Positions 17,081 through 25,845 are shown, counted from the first letter of the stretch. The stretch: DNA of 64,000 bases from Deltaproteobacteria bacterium (GCA_016874755.1 VGTH01000003.1:62001-126000); one strand, 5' to 3'. The notes: generated from the letters alone by a model not told the origin. Numbers and translations are program-made.

Positions 17081-18268
17081 TCACCGCGGCGTCTGCAACC
17101 ATTTCTCCGGCTCCAGCCCCGGCCGGTCTTTGTATTTCTCAGCGATCGCCCGCACCTTCGGATGATCAGCGGTCGTAATCCTGCCATCTTTGTAAACGTA
17201 CTTGTCGCCGATCTTCAAATCGCCGCCGCGCAGCTCTGCCGAGATGTGCATCAGATAGGGAAACGTCTTGCTGCGCCGGCTATTGCCCATGTGGAAATGA
17301 AAGCTGCTCCAGTGGTGATGTTCGATGAAATGTCGATACGGCGCATTTGGGCACTGGTGCGGTTCCAAGATCGCCGAGGGATGCACGCCGCCGTGGAAGC
17401 CGCGCACTTCGTAGGCGGCGTCGCCCAAATATTTTGAGATGAATTGGTAGAAGCGCGTCAGCGTTTCCGCTTCAGCGCCGCCTTCGAATTTTTTGATCTG
17501 ACCCTTTTCGATGAATACTTTGACCGGCTGCTTGAACGGACACGGCACGCCGATATGGCGCGCCCAGATCACGCCGATCTCGTTGATGATGCCGACGCCC
17601 TCGGCGTCACGCGCCCGTATCGACGACCAGACGCCCTCGGGAAACGGGCAGTAAACACCGATGTCGCGATAGTGCGCGTAATCGTCCATGTCTTGCGGCT
17701 TTACGACGTAGCCTTCGATGTGCGAGCCGTTCGCATGGGTCATCACCCATTTCTCGCCGGGAACGGCCAGCGCGCAGGCTTGCTTGCGAATCTCGGAAAC
17801 CAACTCGTAGGGCGTCAATCCCCAGTTGCTGGTCAGCAGCGAACCCGTCGTCGCCATATTTCGCGCGTAATTTATGTTGTTCTCTTCGAGGATGTCGGCC
17901 GTCTCACGCAGCTCTTCTTCAAACGTCAGATCCACCGAGTTGCTAATGATACAGTCCGCCGACTTCATCGCGCCGGCGACGATCGGCGGCACACGCCAGG
18001 CTTTGCCCGGATCGGCGCCGGCGCCCCAATACACCATCGGCCGATAGGGAATATCGCACCAGACCACCGTCGCATCGGCACCGCGCTGGACAATGGCCGA
18101 GTGCAGCCACGAGATGACTTCAGAGTCGACGATATTCACGCCGCCGTAAACGCCGTCATTGGCTGCGACCAACAACACGTTCATGCCGGGCTTTACTTTG
18201 GCGCAGTTGTCGACCAAGTCGGCGACGGCGACAGCCGCTTGCTTGGGAATTAATGGAACAGACCCCAC
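17081..18268 (-). CDS. M29 aminopeptidase/NicX-like metalloenzyme
   Basis: A 395-residue protein. The GTG at 18268 has GGGAGG six bases upstream; an ATG at 18322 would put repeat sequence into the protein. The N-terminal half (ADLVDNCAKVKPGMNVLLVA, SEVISWLHSAIVQRGADATV) and the C-terminal half with many His residues (GVHPSAILEPHQCP, HFIEHHHWSSFHFHMGN) resemble the fold of M29 aminopeptidases. That fold includes 2,5-dihydroxypyridine 5,6-dioxygenase (NicX). A ring-cleavage role would suit the neighbouring bicupin and amidohydrolases, but this is inference. The family call is moderate because similarity was judged by eye. Confidence 0.5.
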   Translation of the reverse strand: MGSVPLIPKQAAVAVADLVDNCAKVKPGMNVLLVAANDGVYGGVNIVDSEVISWLHSAIVQRGADATVVWCDIPYRPMVYWGAGADPGKAWRVPPIVAGAMKSADCIISNSVDLTFEEELRETADILEENNINYARNMATTGSLLTSNWGLTPYELVSEIRKQACALAVPGEKWVMTHANGSHIEGYVVKPQDMDDYAHYRDIGVYCPFPEGVWSSIRARDAEGVGIINEIGVIWARHIGVPCPFKQPVKVFIEKGQIKKFEGGAEAETLTRFYQFISKYLGDAAYEVRGFHGGVHPSAILEPHQCPNAPYRHFIEHHHWSSFHFHMGNSRRSKTFPYLMHISAELRGGDLKIGDKYVYKDGRITTADHPKVRAIAEKYKDRPGLEPEKWLQTPR

Positions 18269-18289
18269 GCTAACCTCCCATCCGGAACG

Positions 18290-18351
18290 TTTCGTGTTTC
18301 GAGTTCCGAGTTTCGGGTTCAAACTCGAAACGCAAAACCCGAAACTCGAAA
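18290..18351. repeat. Inverted repeat (cgaaacccgaaac family)
   Basis: tttcgtgtttcgagttccga (from 18290) is followed by its inverse from about 18321 (aaactcgaaacgcaaaaccc). The same family is found at 21863-21930 and as a fragment at 26745-26765. The element fills the gap between two minus-strand genes. Confidence 0.6.
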
Positions 18352-18358
18352 GAGATTC

Positions 18359-19330
18359 TTACGCCACCTTGGCTTTGGTTCTCGCCGCCTCCACCAACGG
18401 CCGATACTTTGCGCACAAAGCCTTCCACCCCTCAGCCTTCTGTTTCGCGCGCTCGATGGCCGTGTCCGAGAACTTCACGATCGGCGTGCGCGCCGGACCT
18501 GGGTTCACGTAGCCGGCAAATTCGATCGGCAGTTTCGCCGTCGCACCTTCGTTGCCACCGGGCCGTTCGCCGCCGGCCGCAGCCATGATTTCAGCAATGA
18601 CGCCGATGGCTTCTTGATCCTTACCGTCGCGGCACAGATTTCGCAGATGCAGCACTGGCCATGGCCCCATCCACGAGTCGATCGACCAGCAGCCTGCCGA
18701 ACCCATGCGATAGAACGGCACGAACTGCGCCTGGTTTGTCATAACGCTGATCTTACCGCGGATGATGTCCATGAGGCGAATAAACTCGCGGGTGTCGCGG
18801 TGGCTATCTTTCATGCCGACGATGTTCGGCCGCTTTACGAGCTGAGGGAAAACCGATACCGGAATTTTGACCTTGTGGTTGACCGGATTGTGGTAGATCA
18901 AAAAAGCCAGCTTGGGAAACATCTCACTGATCTGCGTGTACCAATCGGCCATGTATTCCGGCGACTGCGCGTCGTAGTACGGCACACCGAGCAGTGTGCC
19001 ATCGCCGCCGATGTCCTGGACGAACTTCAGCCGCTCGACCACTTCACGGGCGTTGGGGCTGGTGGCACCGATGAACAGCGGCACGCGCTTTTTCACCGCG
19101 TCGACCGCAGCCGCGGCGAGGGTTTTATATTCATCCCAGCTCAGGTTGTAGCACTCGCCGAAACTCCCGGTGGTCGTGATCACGTCGATGCCGTCGTTGA
19201 TCATCTTGTCGACGCCGGCTTTGAGACTGTCGACATCGATCGTATTTTTTGAAGTCAGCGCGGCCGCATCTTTGGTCGAGAACGATGGCATCATCGCCAT
19301 CACGCCCTGAACGTCTTTCGCTGTTACCAT
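18359..19330 (-). CDS. Dihydrodipicolinate synthase (DapA) family aldolase
   Basis: A 323-residue TIM-barrel lyase. The ATG at 19330 follows TTAGGAGG; a longer start at 19363 lacks one. Motifs are in order: VITTTGSFGECYNLSWDEY (the G-T-T-G-E type substrate loop), IGATSPNAREVVERLKFVQD, the catalytic Tyr in FLIYHNPVNHKV, and the Schiff-base Lys in NIVGMKDSHRDTREF. Such enzymes make or cleave 2-keto-acid aldols (dihydrodipicolinate, N-acetylneuraminate, 2-keto-3-deoxy acids, or pyruvate-yielding hydratase-aldolases of aromatic pathways). Context favours a catabolic pyruvate-yielding aldolase (inference). A housekeeping DapA role is not supported by the neighbours. Confidence 0.85.
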   Translation of the reverse strand: MVTAKDVQGVMAMMPSFSTKDAAALTSKNTIDVDSLKAGVDKMINDGIDVITTTGSFGECYNLSWDEYKTLAAAAVDAVKKRVPLFIGATSPNAREVVERLKFVQDIGGDGTLLGVPYYDAQSPEYMADWYTQISEMFPKLAFLIYHNPVNHKVKIPVSVFPQLVKRPNIVGMKDSHRDTREFIRLMDIIRGKISVMTNQAQFVPFYRMGSAGCWSIDSWMGPWPVLHLRNLCRDGKDQEAIGVIAEIMAAAGGERPGGNEGATAKLPIEFAGYVNPGPARTPIVKFSDTAIERAKQKAEGWKALCAKYRPLVEAARTKAKVA

Positions 19331-19456
19331 AAGTGGCCTCCTAAAATTGGAGATATTTCTCATGTCATAGCTGGAAACCCTTCTGCTTGTAAAGCAGTCC
19401 TAAGTCTGTTTGCGATGAGTTCTAGTGTTTTGGTACAACCAAAGAAAATTCACGGA

Positions 19457-19478
19457 GGGACAGGTCGCGACCTGTCCC
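19457..19478. repeat. 22-bp perfect palindrome upstream of bicupin gene
   Basis: gggacaggtcg and its exact inverse cgacctgtccc form a perfect palindrome ending 19 bases before the ATG at 19498, immediately before the ribosome-binding site GGAGG. It could fold in the 5' leader or serve as a binding site. Similar REP-like palindromes occur widely in genomes, so function is uncertain. Confidence 0.6.
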
Positions 19479-19497
19479 TACCGCGACGGAGGTCGCC

Positions 19498-20520
19498 ATG
19501 GCGAAACCTGCTGTTAATGAACCCAAAGACCGCACCGAACTACACCGAAAATTCGCCGAGCTAGGCTTACGCGGCTACTGGCAAGCCGACCGCAATCACG
19601 AACGCATGGAGCCCAAACTGTGGCGCTGGAAAGACGTTTACCCGGCCTTGCTCGAAGCCGCCGATGTGATTCGCATTGGGCCTGATTCGTTTCGTCGCAA
19701 CGTCGGTTTGCAAACCGGCAGTAAAACCCTCGCCATGGGTTTTCAAATCGTCCTTCCCGGCGAGGCTGCAGCGGCGCACCGTCACACCAACACGGCGCTG
19801 CGCTTCGTCGTCAAAGGCGGCGGCGCGTATACGACTTCCAATGGCGAGCCCATGGTGATGGAGCCTGGCGATTTGCTGATCCAACCGAACTGGGTGTGGC
19901 ACGACCACGTCAACAATTCTAAAGAACCGATCATCTGGATCGACGCTCTCGACGCCGGTCTGGTGAATTTTCTCGACGCCCACATTTTTCGCGAAGAGTG
20001 GGCCGAAGGAAAGCAGCAGCCGCTGACACGCGGCCACGGCGCCGCACGCCGCCTGTTCGGCACCGCGCGCAAACCGCAGGTCGACTACGAAGGCGCCGCC
20101 GGCGTCCCCTACCACTACAAATGGGCGGAAGCGTTGGAAGCGATGAAAGAATTAGCCGAGCAAGGCCAGAACGACCCCTACGACGGCCTCTACATCGAGT
20201 ACAAAAACCCGGTCGACGGCGGCCACACGTTTCTCACCATGACTTGCTATTTGCAGATGCTCCAACCCGGCCAAGAGACCAAGTTCCATCGCCACACCGG
20301 CACCTACATGTACCACTGCGTCCAGGGTAAAGGCGTCACGATGGTCGACAAAACCAACGCGGCCGAAATGCAATGGGACGAGCACGATAGCTACACCGTC
20401 CCCTCCTGGCGCTGGCACGCGCACAAGAACTTGTCGAAGACCGAGCCGGCCATATTGTTCTCGTTCACCGATCGCCCGCTGCTGCAAATGACCGGGCTGG
20501 ATCGCGAAGAGGTTTCTTAG
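19498..20520 (+). CDS. Bicupin protein, gentisate 1,2-dioxygenase-like
   Basis: A 340-residue protein with GGAGG before the ATG. Two cupin modules are present. The first has His94 and His96 (AAHRHTNTALRFVVKGGG) and His135/His137 (WVWHDHVNN). The second has KFHRHTGTYMYHCVQGKG and WRWHAHKN. All metal ligands expected for Fe(II) dioxygenases of the gentisate/salicylate group are there. The start segment LGLRGYWQADRNHERMEPKL matches the 14729 paralogue (SLRGAWERGRGPARPDEILP), so the two are related. It is followed by an amidohydrolase on the same strand and then, convergently, by a binding protein. Confidence 0.83.
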   Translation: MAKPAVNEPKDRTELHRKFAELGLRGYWQADRNHERMEPKLWRWKDVYPALLEAADVIRIGPDSFRRNVGLQTGSKTLAMGFQIVLPGEAAAAHRHTNTALRFVVKGGGAYTTSNGEPMVMEPGDLLIQPNWVWHDHVNNSKEPIIWIDALDAGLVNFLDAHIFREEWAEGKQQPLTRGHGAARRLFGTARKPQVDYEGAAGVPYHYKWAEALEAMKELAEQGQNDPYDGLYIEYKNPVDGGHTFLTMTCYLQMLQPGQETKFHRHTGTYMYHCVQGKGVTMVDKTNAAEMQWDEHDSYTVPSWRWHAHKNLSKTEPAILFSFTDRPLLQMTGLDREEVS

Positions 20521-20730
20521 ATTGGCAGCTGATGAAATTGATTCAGCGTGTCGCAGCGGACGTTTGGGGCGGATCAAGAGAATTTCCGAATCCTGTGAGC
20601 TTTGCGCCCCTTCGTCTTTGCTCAGGACAGGCTTTGCGCGAGACAACTCATAGTCCTCAATCAAATTGACACCCGCTCACCCCTTTGTTATTCGATGAGC
20701 TGACGCATTGATTTCCCCAGGAGAAAAACC
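20521..20730. repeat. Intergenic stretch with repeat half-copies
   Basis: The 210 bases between bicupin and amidohydrolase genes contain tccgaatcctgtgagctttg and ggctttgcgcgagac, degenerate halves of the gcgcaaag-family element. The AGGAGAAAAACC ribosome-binding site ends the stretch. No gene is seen. Confidence 0.45.
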
Positions 20731-21852
20731 ATGAAAAACGGTTTCAAAGCGATGGATTCGGATATGCATGTTATGGAGCCCTGCGATCTGTGGCAGAGGT
20801 ATATTGACAAGAAATATCTCGACCGCGCGCCCATCGGTTTGAACCGACACAAGCGCGATCTCGGCGTGCAGGTGGACGGCAAGATCATGCCGAAGCCAAC
20901 GCCGCGACCCAATCCCGAACTGCGGCCTTTGCGCGAAAAGATTCTCAACACCCGCTATCAGGAAGAAGAAGCGCGCGACTTCGACAACGTCGCGCAGGTT
21001 CGCGCCATGGACAAAGAAGGGCTCGACATCGCGATTCTCTACCCGAGCCGCGGTCTGTTCGTCCTTGCCGTCGATGGGCTCGACCCCGACCTCGCTGCGG
21101 CCATCGCCAAAGCGTACAACGATTGGATGTTCGACTTCTGCAAAGTCGCGCCGGACCGCATGTTCGGCGCCGGCATCATTGCGCCGCATGACGTTTCAAG
21201 CGCCGTGGAAGAGACTCGGCGGTGCGTCAAGGAACTAGGCTTCAAGAGCGTGCTGGTGCGGCCGAACCACGTCAACGGCAAGATGTGGAGCGACCCCTAC
21301 TACGATCCGCTTTGGGAAGAATGTCAGAAGCTCAACATCCCCATCGGTTTCCACGAAGCTGGCCGGGTCTATCTGCCGCAACCCGCGATCTCGGAATTGA
21401 TACCCAGCTTCGCCATGTTCAACACCCTGTCGTTCCCGATGGCCAATATGTTTACCTGCGCGGACATGATCTACGGCGGCGTCATGGAACGTTTTCCGAA
21501 ATTGAAAGTTGCCTATCTCGAAGGCAACTGTTCGTGGCTGCCGTGGCTGCTCTGGCGTATGGAAGAATACGGCGAGTTGACCGGCGTCGCCGAGCACCCG
21601 CAGATGAAGCTAACGCCCTTGGAATATTTCCAGCGCCAGTGCTGGGGTGCCGTGGAGTGCGACGAGCATGTCGCCAAGTTCATCCCAGAATTCGGCCTCG
21701 AAGATAATATCGTCTTCTCAACCGACTACCCGCATCTGGACGTGAAATACCCCCACGCCGTCGAAAGCCTGCTAAAGCAGCCCTTCAGCGATCAGATGAA
21801 GCGGAAATTTCTGTGGGATAATTGCGCGAGACTATACGGGTTCGGGTATTAA
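20731..21852 (+). CDS. Amidohydrolase (amidohydrolase_2 family)
   Basis: A 373-residue TIM-barrel hydrolase with CAGGAG upstream of the ATG. AMDSDMHVMEPCDLWQRYID, ILYPSRGLFVLAVDG, IGFHEAGRVYLP, EGNCSWLPWLLWRMEE and FSTDYPHLDVKYPHAVES match the protein at 11101-12234 motif for motif, so the two are paralogues of one subgroup. The metal ligands (Asp-x-His, barrel His, Asp of STDYPH) are present. It is probably co-transcribed with the bicupin at 19498. The activity may be decarboxylation or hydrolysis of an aromatic acid, by analogy with ACMSD-type relatives. Confidence 0.85.
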   Translation: MKNGFKAMDSDMHVMEPCDLWQRYIDKKYLDRAPIGLNRHKRDLGVQVDGKIMPKPTPRPNPELRPLREKILNTRYQEEEARDFDNVAQVRAMDKEGLDIAILYPSRGLFVLAVDGLDPDLAAAIAKAYNDWMFDFCKVAPDRMFGAGIIAPHDVSSAVEETRRCVKELGFKSVLVRPNHVNGKMWSDPYYDPLWEECQKLNIPIGFHEAGRVYLPQPAISELIPSFAMFNTLSFPMANMFTCADMIYGGVMERFPKLKVAYLEGNCSWLPWLLWRMEEYGELTGVAEHPQMKLTPLEYFQRQCWGAVECDEHVAKFIPEFGLEDNIVFSTDYPHLDVKYPHAVESLLKQPFSDQMKRKFLWDNCARLYGFGY

Positions 21853-21862
21853 AATAGTTTCG

Positions 21863-21930
21863 GGTTACGAGTTCGGGGTTTCGAGTTCTCTGGGCGACAA
21901 CCCGAAACTCGGAACCCGAAACCCGTAACC
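21863..21930. repeat. Inverted repeat (cgaaacccgaaac family)
   Basis: ggttacgagttcggggtttc near 21863 is repeated in inverse at about 21905-21930 (gaaacccgtaacc). It is the same family as 18290-18351. It lies between convergent genes and could act as a terminator hairpin. Confidence 0.6.
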
Positions 21931-21933
21931 GAT

Positions 21934-22899
21934 CTATCGCCCCTTCACGGCGTTGATAAACTGCGCATCGTAATACGCCGCCAGCTTGTCGCCCTTGTTC
22001 AGCTTGAAGCCAAACAGGTTGCGCAGGTCGAGGACGGTTTGCAGGCCCTTCAAATTCAAATCACCGGTGGCCGATATTTCATTGACGGCATCTTCGGCTT
22101 GTTTGGGATTCAATTTCAAACGTTCGCCGACGATCTTGATCGCTTCGGCGCGATTTGCCGGCTCCCTCACCCAGGCCGCCGACTTGAGCCATGCGCGCAA
22201 GAAAGCGTGGATGGCCGCCTGATTGTTCTCAGCCCAAGCGCGATTGACGGCAAAGACCGTGTTCGGGTAGTCAGGCAAAACCGCTTTTGAATCGCCGATG
22301 CGGCGCATGCCGGCGGCGAGGGCCTTGGCATCCACGGGAGGATTCAACACCGCCGCAAAGGTTTCACCCTTGATCATCGAGTCGAGACGCGCGCCGGTGG
22401 CGCCGGCGGCAACCAGCTCGTAGTCGCCCTTGGTCAGGTCCAAACCATTGGCCAAGAGCACCCGCCGCAACGCCAAGGCGAAAGCGGTGTCCACAGCATC
22501 CGCCGCCAACTTCTTGCCCTTCAAATTGCTCCAGCTCTTGATCTCGGGGCGGACAAAAATCGGCAGCACGGTGTAATCCGAGATCTGCCCCACCGCGACA
22601 AGCTCCGCGCCCTCTCGTCCCGACCAGGCAAGCACGTTGTCGAAGGCGGTGGAAACCATTTCGTAGTTTCGCTGGCTCAGCCCGCGCATCTGCGCGGTCG
22701 AGTTGGGCGTAACCGAAGCATCGATCGTAAGTTTCTCTTCGGCAAAGACATCCTTGGCCTGGCCGACCACCGTCGCCGCATCGACGCGAAAAACGTTCAA
22801 GCGAATAGTCTGCGGCTCAGTCAATTTCATAGGGGTCCCCGAGGCGCAGCCTACGAATGCAAGCGCAGCCAACAGCATGAGCAACCAGTTCCGTTTCAT
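21934..22899 (-). CDS. NMT1/SsuA-type ABC substrate-binding lipoprotein
   Basis: A 321-residue protein. The ATG at 22899 follows TTAGGAGG; an upstream start at 22983 has no such site. The leader MKRNWLLMLLAALAFVGC ends in a Cys that could be lipidated (lipobox FVGC, not perfect). The mature part shows TIRLNVFRVDAATVVGQAKD, YTVLPIFVRPEIKSWSNLKG (hinge strand), and DLTKGDYELVAAGATGARLD. Relatives bind sulfonates, nitrate-like or aromatic solutes. It has no permease partner nearby. A second binding protein (23018-23998) lies directly upstream in the same direction, separated by a long palindrome. Confidence 0.8.
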   Translation of the reverse strand: MKRNWLLMLLAALAFVGCASGTPMKLTEPQTIRLNVFRVDAATVVGQAKDVFAEEKLTIDASVTPNSTAQMRGLSQRNYEMVSTAFDNVLAWSGREGAELVAVGQISDYTVLPIFVRPEIKSWSNLKGKKLAADAVDTAFALALRRVLLANGLDLTKGDYELVAAGATGARLDSMIKGETFAAVLNPPVDAKALAAGMRRIGDSKAVLPDYPNTVFAVNRAWAENNQAAIHAFLRAWLKSAAWVREPANRAEAIKIVGERLKLNPKQAEDAVNEISATGDLNLKGLQTVLDLRNLFGFKLNKGDKLAAYYDAQFINAVKGR

Positions 22900-22962
22900 C
22901 AAATTGCCTCCTAATGTCCCCATGAACACTATTCTCTTGGAATCACTCCGAATCGTCAATTC

Positions 22963-23015
22963 CGTAGGGTGCGCCGTGCGCACTATCTGAACCGGTGCGC
23001 ACGGCGCACCCTACG
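22963..23015. repeat. 21-bp perfect inverted repeat between two binding-protein genes
   Basis: The 21 bases from 22963 (cgtagggtgcgccgtgcgca...) are exactly inverted at 22995-23015 around an 11-base loop. The strong hairpin sits immediately after the stop of the 23018-23998 gene, so it may attenuate transcription into the next gene. The sequence type (gtagggtgcgcc...) is a common dispersed repeat. Confidence 0.65.
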
Positions 23016-23017
23016 CG

Positions 23018-23998
23018 CTATCTCTGGCCAAGCTTTTTGAAGAACCCTTCCTTTTCCAACTCCGCAACAAAGCGCATGTCGGCCACGTCTTCGTATTTCA
23101 ACGCGCGAATCTTAGGGTCCTTCTCGCCGAGACTCGCAATCAAAGTGTTGATCCCGCCACGGCTCACGTAAGGAATAAAGTCGAAAGCAGCACTGTATTG
23201 ATTGTAGGCGTCTTCGAGCACCTCGATGTCAGTGAGCCGCGAATATTTCTGGAGCGCGCGAATGCCGGCAGTCTTGTTGGTCTTAAAGACGTGCAGCCCC
23301 TCCCCCAATGCGCGCACCATGCGCTTGGTGTTGTCCGGATTGGCCTTGACGTAAGCCCGAGTGCTGGCCATGACCGTCGATGGATACTCAGGCCCATCGG
23401 TGCCGAGGTTGAGCAACTCGACCAGGCCTGCCTTCTTCGCCCGGCTGCTGGTCGGCGGCGACAACGCGCCGGCGTCGATCTGACCGGCGAGTAAGGTCGT
23501 CAAAATATTCGGCACCTCACTCAACTGTAAAAAGGAATATTCATTGGCAGCCAAACCGGCTCGATTGACGGCAAACAACGCGGCCGTATGCGTCGATGAA
23601 CCGATGCGCGTGATGCCGATCTTTCTGCCTTTCAGATCGGCGAGCCGTTTCAGCTCCGGCTTCGCCATGATCGAGAACACAAAACGATTGATACCTTTGC
23701 AGAACATCACCAAGTCTGCGCCGGCGCCGACCGCCTGTATGCTATTCAGCGCATCTGCCGTCGTATAGTGAATCTCGCCAGCGAGCATGGCTTGAATGGC
23801 TTTGGACGTCGACGCGATGTGAATAAATTCGATGTCGAGGCCGTGTTTTTTGTACAGGCCCTCTTCCTGCGCCGTCCAGATCGCCCCCATCACACCGCTG
23901 ATGGCGCCCCAGTTGAGGCGGACTTTGTTTTGCGCGCCGGCCAAGGAAGCCGCGAGCAACTGGCTAAAAAGGATCGCACCAACAATGAATCGCTTCAT
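23018..23998 (-). CDS. NMT1/SsuA-type ABC substrate-binding protein
   Basis: A 326-residue exported protein with signal peptide ending AASLAGAQ (about residue 22). The fold is shown by WTAQEEGLYKKHGLDIEFIH, KAIQAMLAGEIHYTTADALN, RLADLKGRKIGITRIGSSTH and AGQIDAGALSPPTSSRAKKA. The C-terminal end DMRFVAELEKEGFFKKLGQR is typical of the many paralogues of this family in soil Deltaproteobacteria-like genomes. The solute is unknown. It is separated from the BNR-repeat gene upstream by about 180 bases of repeats. Confidence 0.83.
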   Translation of the reverse strand: MKRFIVGAILFSQLLAASLAGAQNKVRLNWGAISGVMGAIWTAQEEGLYKKHGLDIEFIHIASTSKAIQAMLAGEIHYTTADALNSIQAVGAGADLVMFCKGINRFVFSIMAKPELKRLADLKGRKIGITRIGSSTHTAALFAVNRAGLAANEYSFLQLSEVPNILTTLLAGQIDAGALSPPTSSRAKKAGLVELLNLGTDGPEYPSTVMASTRAYVKANPDNTKRMVRALGEGLHVFKTNKTAGIRALQKYSRLTDIEVLEDAYNQYSAAFDFIPYVSRGGINTLIASLGEKDPKIRALKYEDVADMRFVAELEKEGFFKKLGQR

Positions 23999-24180
23999 GC
24001 CTCAGCCTTGTGCTACATACAAAGAGGGGCCGACCAGCCGGTCGCCCCTACAAATCTTTTTTGCGTTCTCTGCGTTCTTTCCGGTTGATCAAGCCCGATT
24101 TCCGAAACCCGGGCTTTTTGCGGTTACCTATTCCGAACCTCTAAGCCCACCGCGCCTCTGCGCGAGATATTCCGAATTCT
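23999..24180. repeat. Repeat-filled intergenic stretch with REP-like palindrome
   Basis: A palindrome at 24023-24050 (aggggccgaccagccggtcg...) has its loop at ccag. It is followed by half copies of the gcgcaaag-family element (cgcgcctctgcgcgagat near 24150-24168). No coding potential is seen. Confidence 0.5.
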
Positions 24181-25251
24181 TCAATTCGCCGCGACCCACG
24201 CGGTCAAAACCGACGGCGTATCCTGCAGCACCGGCTCCCACGACTCGCCGCGGTCGCGCGTCACATACAGCCCGCCTTTGCCCGTGATGCGCGCGTCGAA
24301 GCCGTAGCCGCGCGCGCCATCGCCCATGCCGCAGAAAAGCGAATTCTTGTCGGTCGGATGGTGCACCAGCACCCACGGCATCCAGGGATTCTCTTTTTCC
24401 AATCCCTTGGTCGTGATGCGCCAGCTCTCGCCATAGTCATCGCTCAAGAGAATATGTCCCAGTGGCGTATGCTTGTCGCGCCGCCAAACACCCGGAGAGC
24501 CTTTGCCGCCGCATAAAACCATGCGACCGCCGGGCATGAAGTGCCACTCGTGGGAATAGCTGTGCAACTCGGTGAATGCCCAGGGCATGCCGGTCTCGGC
24601 GCGCCGCCAGTGCTCGCCGCAATTGTCGGTGCGGAAAAAGCCGCGCGCCGACGAAACGAAATAGCGTTCTTTGCTGCCCGGCAGATTTTCGATGTAGTGC
24701 ATATCGACGTAGTCGATGCCAATGCTGCGGTCATACCAGGTTTTGCCGCGATCGCGGCTGAGCAGCACGCCGCCATGCTCCAACAAAACCCAGATTAAAT
24801 TCTGATCGTCGGGATGCACAAAGATATGGCGCACGTGGGGAAACTCGATGCCCTTCAACTGCGCCGGCACGCCCCATTGGCTTGTCACCTCTTCGCCGAA
24901 ATCGAGCATGCTGTCGAGCGGCTCGAATTTCTTGCCGCCGTCTTCGCTGCGAAATAGTCGGATCGGCCCGATGCCCATGTAGACCACGCGCTCGTCGTGC
25001 GGATCGATGGTGAACGTGCGCACGTCGCCGTCCATGATTTTTGTCCAGCTCTTGCCGCCGTCTTCCGAGCGGTAGCCGGCATCGAAGGCGACGGCTGCGA
25101 AGAGCAGCTCCGGCCGCTTCACGCCGCCGATGATATGTTCCAGCGTCTTGCCCTGGAAAAACTCGCCGACGGTGTTGAAGCTACCGCCGCGGTTTTCCAT
25201 GACTTTAAGTCCGCCATTGTGAGCGATGTAGTAGCGCAGCGAATCAGCCAT
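24181..25251 (-). CDS. BNR/sialidase-type beta-propeller protein
   Basis: A 356-residue protein with TAGGAGG upstream of the ATG. It contains at least five repeats of the Asp-box/BNR type, S-x-D-G-G-x-x-W, seen as SEDGGKSWTKI, SEDGGKKFEPL, SRDRGKTWYDR, TDNCGEHWRRA, SDDYGESWRIT and TRDRGESWEPV. The whole chain should therefore be a propeller. No signal peptide is visible, so it may be cytoplasmic. BNR repeats occur in sialidases, VPS10 and YCF48-like assembly factors. Sialidase activity is not implied. It lies just downstream of the UGSC selenoprotein gene in the same direction. Confidence 0.75.
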   Translation of the reverse strand: MADSLRYYIAHNGGLKVMENRGGSFNTVGEFFQGKTLEHIIGGVKRPELLFAAVAFDAGYRSEDGGKSWTKIMDGDVRTFTIDPHDERVVYMGIGPIRLFRSEDGGKKFEPLDSMLDFGEEVTSQWGVPAQLKGIEFPHVRHIFVHPDDQNLIWVLLEHGGVLLSRDRGKTWYDRSIGIDYVDMHYIENLPGSKERYFVSSARGFFRTDNCGEHWRRAETGMPWAFTELHSYSHEWHFMPGGRMVLCGGKGSPGVWRRDKHTPLGHILLSDDYGESWRITTKGLEKENPWMPWVLVHHPTDKNSLFCGMGDGARGYGFDARITGKGGLYVTRDRGESWEPVLQDTPSVLTAWVAAN

Positions 25252-25284
25252 ATCTGCCTCCTATAGCAACGCTAACGTTTGCCG

Positions 25285-25845
25285 CTATCCAACCTTTGCC
25301 TGTTTGACGGGCCCAGCCAATGTCAGTCGCTCAAACACCAAACCAATCGCCCCTTCGGCGTCCGCTTTGTGCTCACCGGCCCGCGCGCCGCCGCTCGGAT
25401 GGTGCGGGATCTCGATCAACGGCAGATCCGGCAAACCGAAAAACTTCGCCTCGGTGCGCCCCAGTTCCATGAAGATCGACTGGCATAGCGTCACCGTCGG
25501 CTTTCCTTTCTTTTGTAGTTCGATGGCGTCGTGGACACTCCACGACGTGCACGACCCTCAAGCGCCCAAGCCGGTGATGACGGCATCACAACGGCTTACG
25601 AAATCCTCCATGATCGGCTTCGGTGCGCCCTGCATGTGGCTCGGCTTGGTTTTAAAGAAGACTTCTTTGGTGGCGTACTTGGCTTGAATCAACTTGGCCA
25701 ACTCTTGAAACATCGCCGTCGAGTTGGACTGGCCATTGTCAATGATGCCGATGACCTTGCCTTCCAACGTGTCCAATCCGGGCACTAGCGGGCGGCTTTT
25801 CGTGTTCACCGCCGCGCGCGGGTCGAGAAATTGCAATTTTGCCAT
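25285..25845 (-). CDS. UGSC-family selenoprotein (TGA = Sec96)
   Basis: Read through an in-frame TGA at 25558-25560, this is a 186-residue protein with TCAGGAGG before the ATG at 25845. The chain runs GKVIGIIDNGQSNSTAMFQE, PIMEDFVSRCDAVITGLGA, then TGA, then GSCTSWSVHDAIELQKKGKP, and on to LPLIEIPHHPSGGARAGEHK. The motif Sec-G-S-C after a beta strand is precisely what gave the UGSC (seleno)protein family its name. A UxxC arrangement suggests a redox or metal role, which is not established. The reading frame is intact on both sides and a perfect hairpin follows the TGA (25527-25547). If TGA were a stop, only a 95-residue fragment would result. Confidence 0.88.
25527..25547 (-). promoter_or_regulatory. 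Predicted bacterial SECIS hairpin in the UGSC gene
   Basis: In the mRNA, bases 11-31 after the UGA form a perfect nine-pair stem (CGUCGUGGA with UCCACGACG) capped by the three-base loop GUG. The loop G-U falls 20-21 bases after the UGA, nearly the same as in the DUF411 hairpin and as in E. coli fdhF. Read by eye; no folding energy computed. Confidence 0.75.

Noticed and set aside
18359-19330. DapA-like gene considered as lysine biosynthesis dapA.
   Set aside because: No other lysine genes are near, and the surroundings are catabolic, so only the family is named.
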